Source of the DNA: Mycobacterium shinjukuense
GTDB taxonomy: Bacteria; Actinomycetota; Actinomycetes; Mycobacteriales; Mycobacteriaceae
Length of the DNA: 64,000 nt
Direction of reading: 5' to 3'
Assembly: GCF_010730055.1 (NCBI RefSeq)
Contig: NZ_AP022575.1
Coordinates: 2,480,001-2,544,000 of the forward strand
Below, one piece after another: positions 1 to 7,481 of the stretch. A program made the translations under genes and the position numbers. Position 1 is the first letter of the stretch. Every line of letters starts with the position of its first letter. The notes beneath the pieces were generated by a model, which saw only the letters and a program-made list of their open reading frames with translations, was not told where the DNA came from and did no database searches.

Positions 1-1272
1 GAAGCGGTCGACGAGCTGGTTGACCTCGGACACGGTCACGCCCGAGCCGTTAGCGATACGCAGCCGCCGCGACGCGTTGATGATCTTGGGGTCGGCCCGT
101 TCTTCGGGCGTCATTCCGCGGATGATGGCCTGGATGCGGTCGAGTTGCTTGTCGTCGACCTCGGCCAGCGCGTCCTTCATCTGAGCCGCGCCGGGCAGCA
201 TACCCAGCAAGTTGCCGATCGGGCCCATCTTGCGCACGGCAAGCATCTGCTCGAGGAAATCCTCCAGCGTCAACTCGCCGGCGCCGATCTTGGCGGCCGC
301 CTCCTCGGCCCGCTGGGCGTCGAAGACCTGCTCGGCCTGCTCGATCAGGCTCAGCACATCACCCATGCCCAGGATGCGGCTGGCCATCCGGTCCGGGTGG
401 AAGACGTCGAAGTCCTCCAGCTTCTCCCCGGTGGAGGCGAAGAGGATGGGCACGCCGGCCACCTCGCGGACCGATAGCGCGGCCCCACCGCGGGCGTCGC
501 CGTCGAGCTTGGTCAGCACCACACCGGTGAATCCGACGCCTTCGCCGAACGCCCTCGCGGTGGTGACGGCGTCCTGGCCGATCATGGCGTCCAAGACGAA
601 CAGCACCTCGTCGGGTTTGATGGCGTCACGGATGGCCGCGGCCTCGGCCATCAACTCCTCGTCGATGCCCAGTCGTCCGGCGGTGTCGACGATGACGACG
701 TCGAAGTGCTTGGCCCGGGCCTCGGCCAGCCCGGCCGCGGCGACGGCGACCGGGTCACCGCGACCGAACTCCGGCGACGCACCCGGATGCGGCGCGAACA
801 CCGGCACTCCGGCACGCTCGCCGACGACCTGCAGCTGGTTCACCGCGGCCGGGCGTTGCAAGTCGCAGGCCACCAGCAGGGGTGTGTGCCCCTGATTGCG
901 CAGGCGCGCAGCCAATTTCCCGGCCAGCGTCGTCTTCCCGGATCCCTGCAGGCCCGCGAGCATCACCACGGTCGGAGGGGTCTTGGCGAACACCAATTCG
1001 CGGGTCTGGCCGCCGAGGATGCCGATGAGTTCCTCGTTGACGATCTTGACGACCTGTTGTGCCGGGTTGAGGGCACCGGACACCTCGGCGCCCCGGGCGC
1101 GTTGCTTGATCCGGTGGACAAATTCCCGGACCACCGGCAGGGAGACGTCGGCCTCCAACAGCGCCAGCCGGATCTCGCGGGTGGTGGCATCGATATCGGC
1201 GTCGGTCAGTCGGCCCTTGCCACGCAGCCCCTGTAGGGCGCCGGTCAACCGGTCGGACAGCGATTCAAACAC
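1..1272 (-). CDS. ffh: Signal recognition particle GTPase Ffh (partial, C-terminus off the window)
   Basis: SRP54-type GTPase that binds 4.5S RNA and delivers nascent membrane proteins to FtsY. About 424 residues are visible. The GTG start (1270-1272) gives MFESLSDRLTGALQGL, a typical N-domain start. The G-domain follows, with GLQGSGKTT near residue 105, DTAGRLG near 194 and TKLDGDARGG near 250, and then the start of the methionine-rich M domain (EQMLAVRKMGPIGNLLGMLPG). The family member in M. tuberculosis is about 525 residues, so roughly 100 C-terminal residues lie left of base 1. Upstream (to the right), the neighbour expected from H37Rv is replaced by insertion-sequence debris. Confidence 0.97.
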   Translation of the reverse strand, partial: MFESLSDRLTGALQGLRGKGRLTDADIDATTREIRLALLEADVSLPVVREFVHRIKQRARGAEVSGALNPAQQVVKIVNEELIGILGGQTRELVFAKTPPTVVMLAGLQGSGKTTLAGKLAARLRNQGHTPLLVACDLQRPAAVNQLQVVGERAGVPVFAPHPGASPEFGRGDPVAVAAAGLAEARAKHFDVVIVDTAGRLGIDEELMAEAAAIRDAIKPDEVLFVLDAMIGQDAVTTARAFGEGVGFTGVVLTKLDGDARGGAALSVREVAGVPILFASTGEKLEDFDVFHPDRMASRILGMGDVLSLIEQAEQVFDAQRAEEAAAKIGAGELTLEDFLEQMLAVRKMGPIGNLLGMLPGAAQMKDALAEVDDKQLDRIQAIIRGMTPEERADPKIINASRRLRIANGSGVTVSEVNQLVDRF

Positions 1273-1484
1273 GCCGCCAGCCTAGACCCAACTGTGGCGC
1301 ACCGGACGGGCTCTTGGGGTCGGTTGCCGATTGTTGGACCGACGGTAGGAGTCCACTTGGCGTGTGGGCTTGTGGCGGATGTGGCTGGAGGGCATCGATG
1401 GACGCTGGTGACGACGAACCTCGATGCCCCGTCCGGCGCCGAGTTGCAGCGCTACTGCGCCGAAGAACTGAACCCGCTGCTGGT

Positions 1485-1724
1485 GCGCCCGACCGCAAGG
1501 ACGAAAACAAGCGCCGCTGTGCCAACCTCGCCGGCATGGGTCAATGGATCCAAGCCGTCTACGACACTGCAAAGACCAGCTCGGACTCAAGCGTCACGGT
1601 GGCCGCACCGCCACCGGTGTCCACCCCCGCATCGCGGCGCCTTTACTGGCGCTCGCCGCCGCCACTGGCGCAACTGGACCATCAACGCAGACGCGAAACG
1701 ATCGCTGATCGCCGACGACCACTG
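1485..1724 (+). pseudogene. Decayed IS982-type transposase C-terminus
   Basis: A transposase tail can be read only by changing frame twice. One frame gives DRKDENKRRCANLAGMGQWI then QAVYDT. A second gives KDQLGLKRHGGRTATGVHPR then IAAPLLALAAA. A third gives HWRNWTINADAKRSLIADDH followed by a stop at 1722-1724. The order (RxxRKDE, LAGMxQWIxxVxDT, LxLxRHGGRT, RIAxxLLALAAA, HNW, RSLIAxDH) is the conserved C-terminal part of IS982-family DDE transposases. The N-terminal half is missing or unrecognisable, and no terminal inverted repeats were identified. It lies between ffh and a 13E12 fragment, at a point where gene order departs from H37Rv. Family assignment is from memory of the motif. Confidence 0.6.
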
Positions 1725-1803
1725 ACTCCGCTAAGTGGTCTTGCCCATAAGGTCCTCGGGGGTCTCGGCGTTCTGACAGGCCGCTCCAGGCGTCACACCT
1801 TCC

Positions 1804-2037
1804 TCATCTGCCCCACGTGTACCCGGTACCGTCGGCATACAAAGTGCCCGCCGCCTGTTGTTTGCCCAGGGTGATGCCGCGCCGGCGGGCCCGGTCCTCA
1901 TCGCTGTAATTCCCGTCGGGGTTCAGACAATCGGCGAGTTTGTCGGCCAGCCCGACCAGCTGTTCGGGCCGAAACTGGGTGCCCTCCTTGGCCAGCGTGG
2001 CCTCCGCACAGACGTTTTCGGTGTTCACGCCGATCAA
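1804..2037 (-). pseudogene. Fragment of a 13E12-repeat (DUF222/HNH) family gene
   Basis: The reading EGTQFRPEQLVGLADKLADC then LNPDGNYSDEDRARRRGITL then GKQQA matches the central part of mycobacterial REP13E12 proteins, which continue with a DUF222 segment and a C-terminal HNH nuclease domain. Here homology stops after GKQQA and the frame ends a few residues later, so only about 60 of some 450 residues remain. REP13E12 copies are repeated elements in mycobacteria and include the phiRv1 prophage attachment sites in M. tuberculosis. The fragment sits directly downstream of the Rv2466c homologue, where H37Rv has rpiB. Confidence 0.65.
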
Positions 2038-2064
2038 GACACCGGGCCATCCACGGATCCAGGC

Positions 2065-2688
2065 TTAGTCGAATTCGGGAGGTTCCGTGCGGGTCCGCTT
2101 GAGCTCGAAGAAGTGCGGATAGGCCGCGAAGGTCACCGAGGCGTCCCAGAGTTTGCCGGCCTGCTCGCCGCGCGGAATCTTGGACAGCACCGGGCCGAAG
2201 AACGCCACGCCGTTGACGTGGATGGTGGGCGTACCGACGTCGTCTCCGACCGCGTCCATTCCGGCGTGGTGGCTCTTGCGCAGCGCGTCGTCATAGGCGT
2301 TGCTGGTTGCGGCCGCGGCCAGCTCTGCGGGCAGTCCGGCGTCGGCCAGGGACAGCTCGATGACCTCGTCGAGGTCCATGTTGCCCTCGTTGTGTATCCG
2401 GGTGCCCATCGCGGTGTACAGCGGGTCCAGCACGCCGGGACCGTGGGCCTGTTCGGCCGCGATCGCCACCCGCACCGGTCCCCAGGCCTTGGCCAGGCCT
2501 TCGCGGTATTGCTCGGGCAGGTCTTCGCGGTTTTCGTTGAGTATCGCCAGGCTCATCACGTGAAAGTTGACCTCGATGTCGCGAACCTTCTCCACCTCAA
2601 GAATCCAGCGTGAGGTGATCCAGCACCACGGACACAGCGGATCGAACCAGAAATCGGCGACAGACTTTTCGGAGGCCGTTGCGGGCAT
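2065..2688 (-). CDS. Mycothiol-dependent DsbA-like oxidoreductase/nitroreductase (Rv2466c type)
   Basis: A 207-residue thioredoxin-fold protein of the DsbA/FrnE family. FWFDPLCPWCW holds the CPWC active site at residues 19-22, and the later cis-Pro loop reads VGTPTIHVNG. Length and active-site position match Rv2466c, which uses mycothiol and mycoredoxin-like chemistry and is known for reductive activation of some nitro prodrugs. The start at ATG 2688 is preceded by GAGAGGA, a good ribosome binding site; a longer frame exists upstream but has no such site. It is divergent from pepN across about 155 bases, which should hold both promoters. In H37Rv this gene is SigH/oxidative-stress controlled; no motif was verified here. 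Confidence 0.92.
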   Translation of the reverse strand: MPATASEKSVADFWFDPLCPWCWITSRWILEVEKVRDIEVNFHVMSLAILNENREDLPEQYREGLAKAWGPVRVAIAAEQAHGPGVLDPLYTAMGTRIHNEGNMDLDEVIELSLADAGLPAELAAAATSNAYDDALRKSHHAGMDAVGDDVGTPTIHVNGVAFFGPVLSKIPRGEQAGKLWDASVTFAAYPHFFELKRTRTEPPEFD

Positions 2689-2843
2689 CTGTGGGTCCTC
2701 TCGTTGACGGTCACACACCGCAACTGCGGCCGCGCCCGGATTGTTCCCGTCGCGACGACGATCGCCCGAATATCGGCCCCCTGCGGTTGACGACCGCCGC
2801 CATGGTCCTCGCTACCCGCGCCGCGGCCGATATGTTGGAGCGC

Positions 2844-5447
2844 GTGGCACTTCCAAACCTGACTCGCGACCAGGCGATCGAACGCGCAGCCCTGATCACC
2901 GTCGACAACTACCAGATCAATCTCGACGTGACCGACGGTAACGGCGCTCCCGGCGAACACACATTCCGGTCGCTCACCACCGTGGTGTTCGACGCGCTCC
3001 CCGGGGCCGACACGGTCATCGACATCGCCGCCCACACCGTGCGCAGCGCCACCCTCAACGGCCGCGACCTGGACGTCTCGGGGTATGACGAATCGACCGG
3101 GATCCCGCTGCGCGGACTGGCCGCCCGAAACCTCGTCGTGGTTGACGCTGACTGCCGCTACTCCAATACCGGCGAGGGCCTGCATCGCTTCGTCGACCCG
3201 GTGGACGGCGAGGTCTACCTGTACTCGCAATTCGAAACCGCCGACGCCAAGCGCATGTTCGCCTGCTTCGACCAACCCGACCTCAAGGCCACCTTCGACG
3301 TGCGGGTGACCGCGCCCACGCACTGGAAGGTGGTCTCCAACGGCGCGCCGCTGGCCGTCGTGGCCAGCGATGGGAACAGCGTGCATACCTTCGCCACCAC
3401 CCCACGGATGAGCACCTATTTGGTGGCGTTGATCGCCGGACCGTACGCGGCGTGGAACGACACCTACAGCGACGACCACGGCGACATCCCGCTGGGCATC
3501 TACTGCCGGGCCTCGCTGGCCGACCACCTGGACGCCGAGCGGTTGTTCACCGAAACCAAGCAGGGATTTGCCTTCTACCACAAGCACTTTGGCATGCCGT
3601 ACGTGTTCGGCAAGTACGACCAGCTGTTCGTCCCCGAGTTCAACGCCGGCGCCATGGAGAACGCCGGTGCGGTGACGTTTCTCGAAGACTACGTCTTCCG
3701 CAGCAAGGTCACCCGGGCCTCCTACGAGCGGCGGGCCGAAACGGTGCTGCACGAGATGGCCCACATGTGGTTCGGCGACCTGGTCACCATGACCTGGTGG
3801 GACGACCTGTGGCTGAACGAATCGTTCGCAACCTTCGCGTCGGTGCTGTGCCAAAGCGAGGCCACCGAGTACACGCAGGCCTGGACCACGTTTGCCACCG
3901 TCGAAAAGTCGTGGGCCTACCGCCAGGACCAGTTGCCGTCGACGCACCCAATCGCCGCCGACATCCCCGACCTGGCCGCCGTCGAGGTGAACTTCGACGG
4001 CATCACCTACGCCAAGGGCGCCTCGGTGCTCAAGCAGCTGGTCGCCTACGTCGGACTGGAACACTTCCTGGCCGGGCTGCGTGACTACTTCCGCACCCAC
4101 GCCTTCGGCAACGCCACGTTCGACGATCTGATCGCCGCGCTGGAGAAGGCGTCCGGCCGCGACCTGTCGAATTGGGGCCAGCAGTGGCTGAAAACGACCG
4201 GGCTCAACACGTTGCGACCGGATTTCGAGGTTGATGCGGACGGCAGGTTCACCCGGTTCGCGGTCACCCAGAGCGGGGCGGCGCCAGGTGCGGGTGAGAC
4301 CCGGGTGCATCGGCTGGCGGTCGGAATCTACGACGACGATGTTTCCGGCGGGTCCGGCAAGCTGGTTCGGGTGCACCGCGAGGAACTCGACGTCGACGGG
4401 TCGGTCACCGAAGTGCCTGCACTGGTTGGTGTTTCACGCGGCAAACTGATCCTGGTCAACGATGACGACCTCACCTATTGCTCCCTGCGGCTGGACGAGC
4501 GGTCGCTGCAGACCGCGTTGGACCGCATCGCCGACATCGCCGACCCGCTGCCGCGCACGCTGGTGTGGTCGGCGGCCTGGGAGATGACCCGCGAAGCCGA
4601 ACTGCGCGCGCGCGACTTCGTGGCCTTGGTGTCGGCCGGGGTGCATGCCGAAACCGAAGTCGCGGTGTTGCAGCGGTTGCTGCTGCAGGCGCAGACGGCG
4701 CTGGGGTCTTATGCCGAGCCCGGCTGGGCCCGCGAGCACGGCTGGCCGCGGTATGCCGACCGGCTGCTGGAATTGGCGCGCGACGCCCGGCCCGGATCGG
4801 ATCGCCAGCTCGCCTTCGTCAACACGCTGTGTTCGTCGGTGTTGTCGCCGCGGCACGTCGACACGTTGGCGGCGCTGCTCGACGGTGACCCGGCCGAGCT
4901 GGGATTGGCAGGCCTGACGGTCGACACCGACCTGCGCTGGCGCATCGTGACCGCGCTGGCGACCGCCGGGGCCGTCGACGCCGACGGGCCCGACACCCCA
5001 AGGATCGACGCCGAGGTACGACGGGACCCGACCGCGGCCGGCCAGCGGCACGGCGCCCAGGCCAGCGCGGCACGTCCGCAATTCGCGGTCAAGGACAAGG
5101 CGTTTACGACGGTGGTCGAGGACGACACCCTGGCCAATGCCGTCGGGCGCGCGATCATCGCCGGCATTGCCGCGCCGGGGCAGGGTGAGCTGCTCAAGCC
5201 TTTTACCGCGCGCTACTTCGAGGCGATCCCGGGAGTCTGGGCGCGCCGGTCCAGCGAAGTCGCCCAGTCGGTGGTGGTGGGCCTGTACCCCTCCTGGGAT
5301 ATCAGCGAGGAGGGCATCGCGGCCGCCGACGCCTTCTTGGCCGCCCCGGAGTCGGCGGTGCCCCCGCCGCTGCGCCGACTCGTGCTGGAGGGCCAAGCCG
5401 GGGTGCAGCGGGCGCTTAAGGCCCGTCGGTTCGACGCCGAGACTTAA
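2844..5447 (+). CDS. pepN: Aminopeptidase N (M1 zinc metallopeptidase)
   Basis: An 867-residue cytosolic M1 aminopeptidase that removes N-terminal residues from peptides. The exopeptidase signature GAMEN is at about residues 269-273, and the zinc site HEMAHMWFGD starts near 303, with the third ligand glutamate in LNESFATF about 19 residues after the second histidine. The C-terminal half is the helical ERAP1-like domain. Length agrees with mycobacterial PepN (about 861). The start at GTG 2844 gives MALPNLTRDQAIERAAL and has a weak TTGGAG upstream; in-frame ATGs at 2802 and 2832 are possible alternatives. Same place and orientation relative to the Rv2466c homologue as in H37Rv. Confidence 0.96.
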   Translation: MALPNLTRDQAIERAALITVDNYQINLDVTDGNGAPGEHTFRSLTTVVFDALPGADTVIDIAAHTVRSATLNGRDLDVSGYDESTGIPLRGLAARNLVVVDADCRYSNTGEGLHRFVDPVDGEVYLYSQFETADAKRMFACFDQPDLKATFDVRVTAPTHWKVVSNGAPLAVVASDGNSVHTFATTPRMSTYLVALIAGPYAAWNDTYSDDHGDIPLGIYCRASLADHLDAERLFTETKQGFAFYHKHFGMPYVFGKYDQLFVPEFNAGAMENAGAVTFLEDYVFRSKVTRASYERRAETVLHEMAHMWFGDLVTMTWWDDLWLNESFATFASVLCQSEATEYTQAWTTFATVEKSWAYRQDQLPSTHPIAADIPDLAAVEVNFDGITYAKGASVLKQLVAYVGLEHFLAGLRDYFRTHAFGNATFDDLIAALEKASGRDLSNWGQQWLKTTGLNTLRPDFEVDADGRFTRFAVTQSGAAPGAGETRVHRLAVGIYDDDVSGGSGKLVRVHREELDVDGSVTEVPALVGVSRGKLILVNDDDLTYCSLRLDERSLQTALDRIADIADPLPRTLVWSAAWEMTREAELRARDFVALVSAGVHAETEVAVLQRLLLQAQTALGSYAEPGWAREHGWPRYADRLLELARDARPGSDRQLAFVNTLCSSVLSPRHVDTLAALLDGDPAELGLAGLTVDTDLRWRIVTALATAGAVDADGPDTPRIDAEVRRDPTAAGQRHGAQASAARPQFAVKDKAFTTVVEDDTLANAVGRAIIAGIAAPGQGELLKPFTARYFEAIPGVWARRSSEVAQSVVVGLYPSWDISEEGIAAADAFLAAPESAVPPPLRRLVLEGQAGVQRALKARRFDAET

Positions 5448-5479
5448 GTGGTCCCCGAGCGTCCATGTCGGTACGGCGA

Positions 5480-5497
5480 CACGCCGCCTCGGGCGTG
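5480..5497. terminator. Candidate hairpin between convergent pepN and DUF5130 genes
   Basis: CACGCC-GCCTCG-GGCGTG forms a 6-bp stem with a 6-base loop, 33 bases past the pepN stop and 28 bases past the opposing gene's stop. There is no T-tract, which is normal for mycobacteria, so the call rests only on the stem and the convergent position. Confidence 0.3.
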
Positions 5498-5524
5498 CGG
5501 TTGCGGACCCTCGCGGTCAGGAAC

Positions 5525-6025
5525 CTAGGCCGGTGAGATTCCCGCGCTGAGGACACGGATCGCGCTGATCAACCCGCCGATCAGCTCACCCTGCTCGAAC
5601 GCCGACGACGCGGCCGCGACCCCGAGCGGAGCGGCCGACTCGGCGCCGCGACCTCGCAGCTTCGAGCCGTAGACCACCTCGATGGCGCACTGGTTGGGTG
5701 AGACCGCTATCAGCACCGCGTGATCCGGCGTCGGCACCTTGGCAAGGATCTCTCGGGCCTTAGCTGCGGTGTCACCGCCCAGGTCGCCGAGGTAGACGGC
5801 GAACCTCGCGTTAGACGCCCGCGAGCTGTATGTCAACGCGTCGTCCAGGGCGACGAGGTCTTTGATCGGGAACGGGTAGTGCACCGACAGTTCCCCGGGC
5901 TCGGTGACGCCGGAGAGGCGTCCACTGGAGGTCAGCGCCCAGCCTTTCGGGAGCTCGGTAGGCTCAATCGTTGCGACGTCACCAAGTGCCACTGGCGCCA
6001 CCTCCCACGGTGAACTGCGCGTCAT
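5525..6025 (-). CDS. DUF5130 family protein (Rv2468c homologue)
   Basis: A 166-residue protein of unknown function, matching Rv2468c in length and position. It has segments such as HYPFPIKDLVALDDALTYSS and FAVYLGDLGGDTAAKAREIL, then HAVLIAVSPNQCAIEVVYGS. The alternation resembles TPM-type (YgcG) folds, where a C-terminal glycine/alanine helix follows (ELIGGLISAIRVL). There is no signal peptide or membrane segment. ATG 6025 overlaps the end of the upstream ctaJ frame by 47 bases, so the two are probably co-transcribed and translationally coupled. The link to cytochrome oxidase is inferred only from this overlap. Confidence 0.85.
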   Translation of the reverse strand: MTRSSPWEVAPVALGDVATIEPTELPKGWALTSSGRLSGVTEPGELSVHYPFPIKDLVALDDALTYSSRASNARFAVYLGDLGGDTAAKAREILAKVPTPDHAVLIAVSPNQCAIEVVYGSKLRGRGAESAAPLGVAAASSAFEQGELIGGLISAIRVLSAGISPA

Positions 6026-6221
6026 GCCCGCCATGGGAGCCGTGGGAGTCGCCCACCACCTCGTCGGTGGCGGCCCACAGGATCGGTGGATGCGTCCACT
6101 TCTCCGATAATTGGTAGGTCGCCGGGTGCGGACCCTTGCGGGTAAAGATCGCCAACCCCAACACGACCACCAGCAACAACGGGATTCCGACAAAGAACAG
6201 GTGAATCTCCAACGCGGTCAC
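5979..6221 (-). CDS. ctaJ: Cytochrome aa3 oxidase accessory subunit CtaJ
   Basis: An 80-residue single-pass membrane protein. An N-terminal hydrophobic helix (ALEIHLFFVGIPLLLVVVLG, about residues 3-22) is followed by a basic KGPHPATYQLSEKWTHPPIL segment and a Gly/His tail (GDSHGSHGGHDAQFTVGGGA). This layout matches the small subunit found in the mycobacterial bcc-aa3 (CIII2CIV2) supercomplex and named CtaJ in M. smegmatis. Such small genes are often missed because they overlap the next gene in another frame, as happens here with the DUF5130 gene. Identification is from motif memory rather than a search. Confidence 0.75.
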   Translation of the reverse strand: MTALEIHLFFVGIPLLLVVVLGLAIFTRKGPHPATYQLSEKWTHPPILWAATDEVVGDSHGSHGGHDAQFTVGGGASGTW

Positions 6222-6285
6222 GACCCAAACCGTATCCCACCGGAGGTGCTATCGGTGCACCCAGGACCCGATTGGGCAAACAACC

Positions 6286-6957
6286 CTAGGCCGCGCCTTC
6301 GCCGAGATAGCGGGCCCACGCCGGATCGAGTTCGTTGACCGTGGACAGCAGTCGCCAGTGCTGTCCGGTGGGCGCCAGCGGCGCGCGGCGCAGCGCCCAG
6401 CCCAGTTCGGTGAGCAGCTTGTCGCCCTTGCGGTGGTTGCACGTCGAGCAGCACGCCACGCAGTTCTCCCAGGAGTGGTCACCGCCGCGGCTTCGCGGCA
6501 CCACGTGGTCGACGGTATCGGCCCTGCCGCCGCAATAAGCACAGCAGAACCGGTCGCGGTGCATCAGCGCGGCGCGGGTCATCGGCACCCGGGCCCGGTA
6601 GGGAACCCGGACATAGGACCGCAGCTGGATCACCGACGGCACCACGATCGAGCTGGTCGCCGAGTGGATGACCGGCCCGGTCGGGTCGTCGTGCACGACG
6701 TCGGCCTTACCGCAGACCACCATGACGATCGCTCGCCGCATCGGCAGCGCGGTCAGCGGCTCATAGGTGGAATTCAGCAGCAGCACCCGTTTGCGATTCC
6801 AGATCGAGGCGAATTCGTGGCGGTTGGGCGGATGGGTGTCGACACCCGGGGCGGGTCGGTGGGAGTGGACAACACCGTGCAGGCATGACGCGGGTCCCGT
6901 ACCGCCTGCCGCGGCACCGAAACTGTGGTGGCCGCCGCGCTTCTTGCGCTGTGCCAT
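6286..6957 (-). CDS. HNH endonuclease family protein (Rv2469c homologue)
   Basis: A 223-residue protein with a C-terminal HNH nuclease domain. Paired cysteines CAYCGG, then ADTVDHVVPRSRGGDHSWEN, then CCSTCNHRKG, give a zinc-stabilised HNH fold (DH...N). The N-terminal part (RVLLLNSTYEPLTALPMRRA) is typical of the stand-alone actinobacterial HNH proteins. ATG 6957 gives MAQRKKRGGHHSF and has GGAGG seven bases upstream, which decides the start over longer frames. It is single-copy and not adjacent to mobile genes, so a repair or processing role is more likely than a homing role; the substrate is unknown. Confidence 0.9.
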   Translation of the reverse strand: MAQRKKRGGHHSFGAAAGGTGPASCLHGVVHSHRPAPGVDTHPPNRHEFASIWNRKRVLLLNSTYEPLTALPMRRAIVMVVCGKADVVHDDPTGPVIHSATSSIVVPSVIQLRSYVRVPYRARVPMTRAALMHRDRFCCAYCGGRADTVDHVVPRSRGGDHSWENCVACCSTCNHRKGDKLLTELGWALRRAPLAPTGQHWRLLSTVNELDPAWARYLGEGAA

Positions 6958-7079
6958 AAAACCTCCGCGCAACAGTCCACCATGATTTGCTGCCGACCGC
7001 ACGCCAAATCGCCGTTGCTTGCCTGGTCCGGCCGGGTGCACAGCGGGGCTGACCACGCTGCGGCAACAATTGGACCACA

Positions 7080-7481
7080 ATGGAGGGGATGGAGCAGAAG
7101 CCAGAGACGTTCTACGACGCTATCGGCGGCGCCAAGACCTTCGACGCGATCGTGTCACGGTTTTACGCGCAGGTCGCCGAGGACGAGATACTGCGTCAGC
7201 TGTACCCCGAAGAAGATCTGTCGGATGCCGAGGAGCGCTTGCGGATGTTCCTCGAGCAGTATTGGGGCGGCCCGCGAACCTACTCCGAACAGCGTGGCCA
7301 TCCGAGGCTGCGGATGCGACACGCACCGTTTCGGATCACGCCCCTGGAGCGCGACGCCTGGTTGCGCTGCATGCACACCGCGGTGGCGTCCATCGACTCG
7401 CAAATCCTCGACGACGAGCACCGTCGCCAGCTGCTCGACTACCTGGAAATGGCGGCCCACTCGCTGGTTAACTCGTTGTGA
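7080..7481 (+). CDS. glbO: Group II truncated hemoglobin O (trHbO)
   Basis: About 133 residues with the 2-on-2 globin pattern: FYDAIGGAKTFDAIVSRFYA, the YPEEDL loop, then FLEQYWGGPRTYSEQRGHPR and LRMRHAPFRI with the proximal histidine, and the group II tryptophan in ERDAWLRCMHTAV. TrHbO binds O2/CO and is associated with membranes and respiration in mycobacteria. ATG 7080 is used here, but ATG 7089 (MEQKPETFYD) is as likely because GGAGGGG lies just before it. The stop overlaps the aglA start (TGATG), the same glbO-aglA pairing as in H37Rv (Rv2470-Rv2471). Confidence 0.96.
   Translation: MEGMEQKPETFYDAIGGAKTFDAIVSRFYAQVAEDEILRQLYPEEDLSDAEERLRMFLEQYWGGPRTYSEQRGHPRLRMRHAPFRITPLERDAWLRCMHTAVASIDSQILDDEHRRQLLDYLEMAAHSLVNSL

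Noticed and set aside
1858..2613. Plus-strand open frame over the 13E12 fragment and Rv2466c homologue
   Set aside because: Antisense to two better supported readings, with no recognisable domain.
2556..4376. Long minus-strand open frame antisense to pepN
   Set aside because: Shadow of a high-GC gene: its translation is Gly/Val/His/Arg-rich with no family motif, and pepN has all M1 motifs in the other strand.
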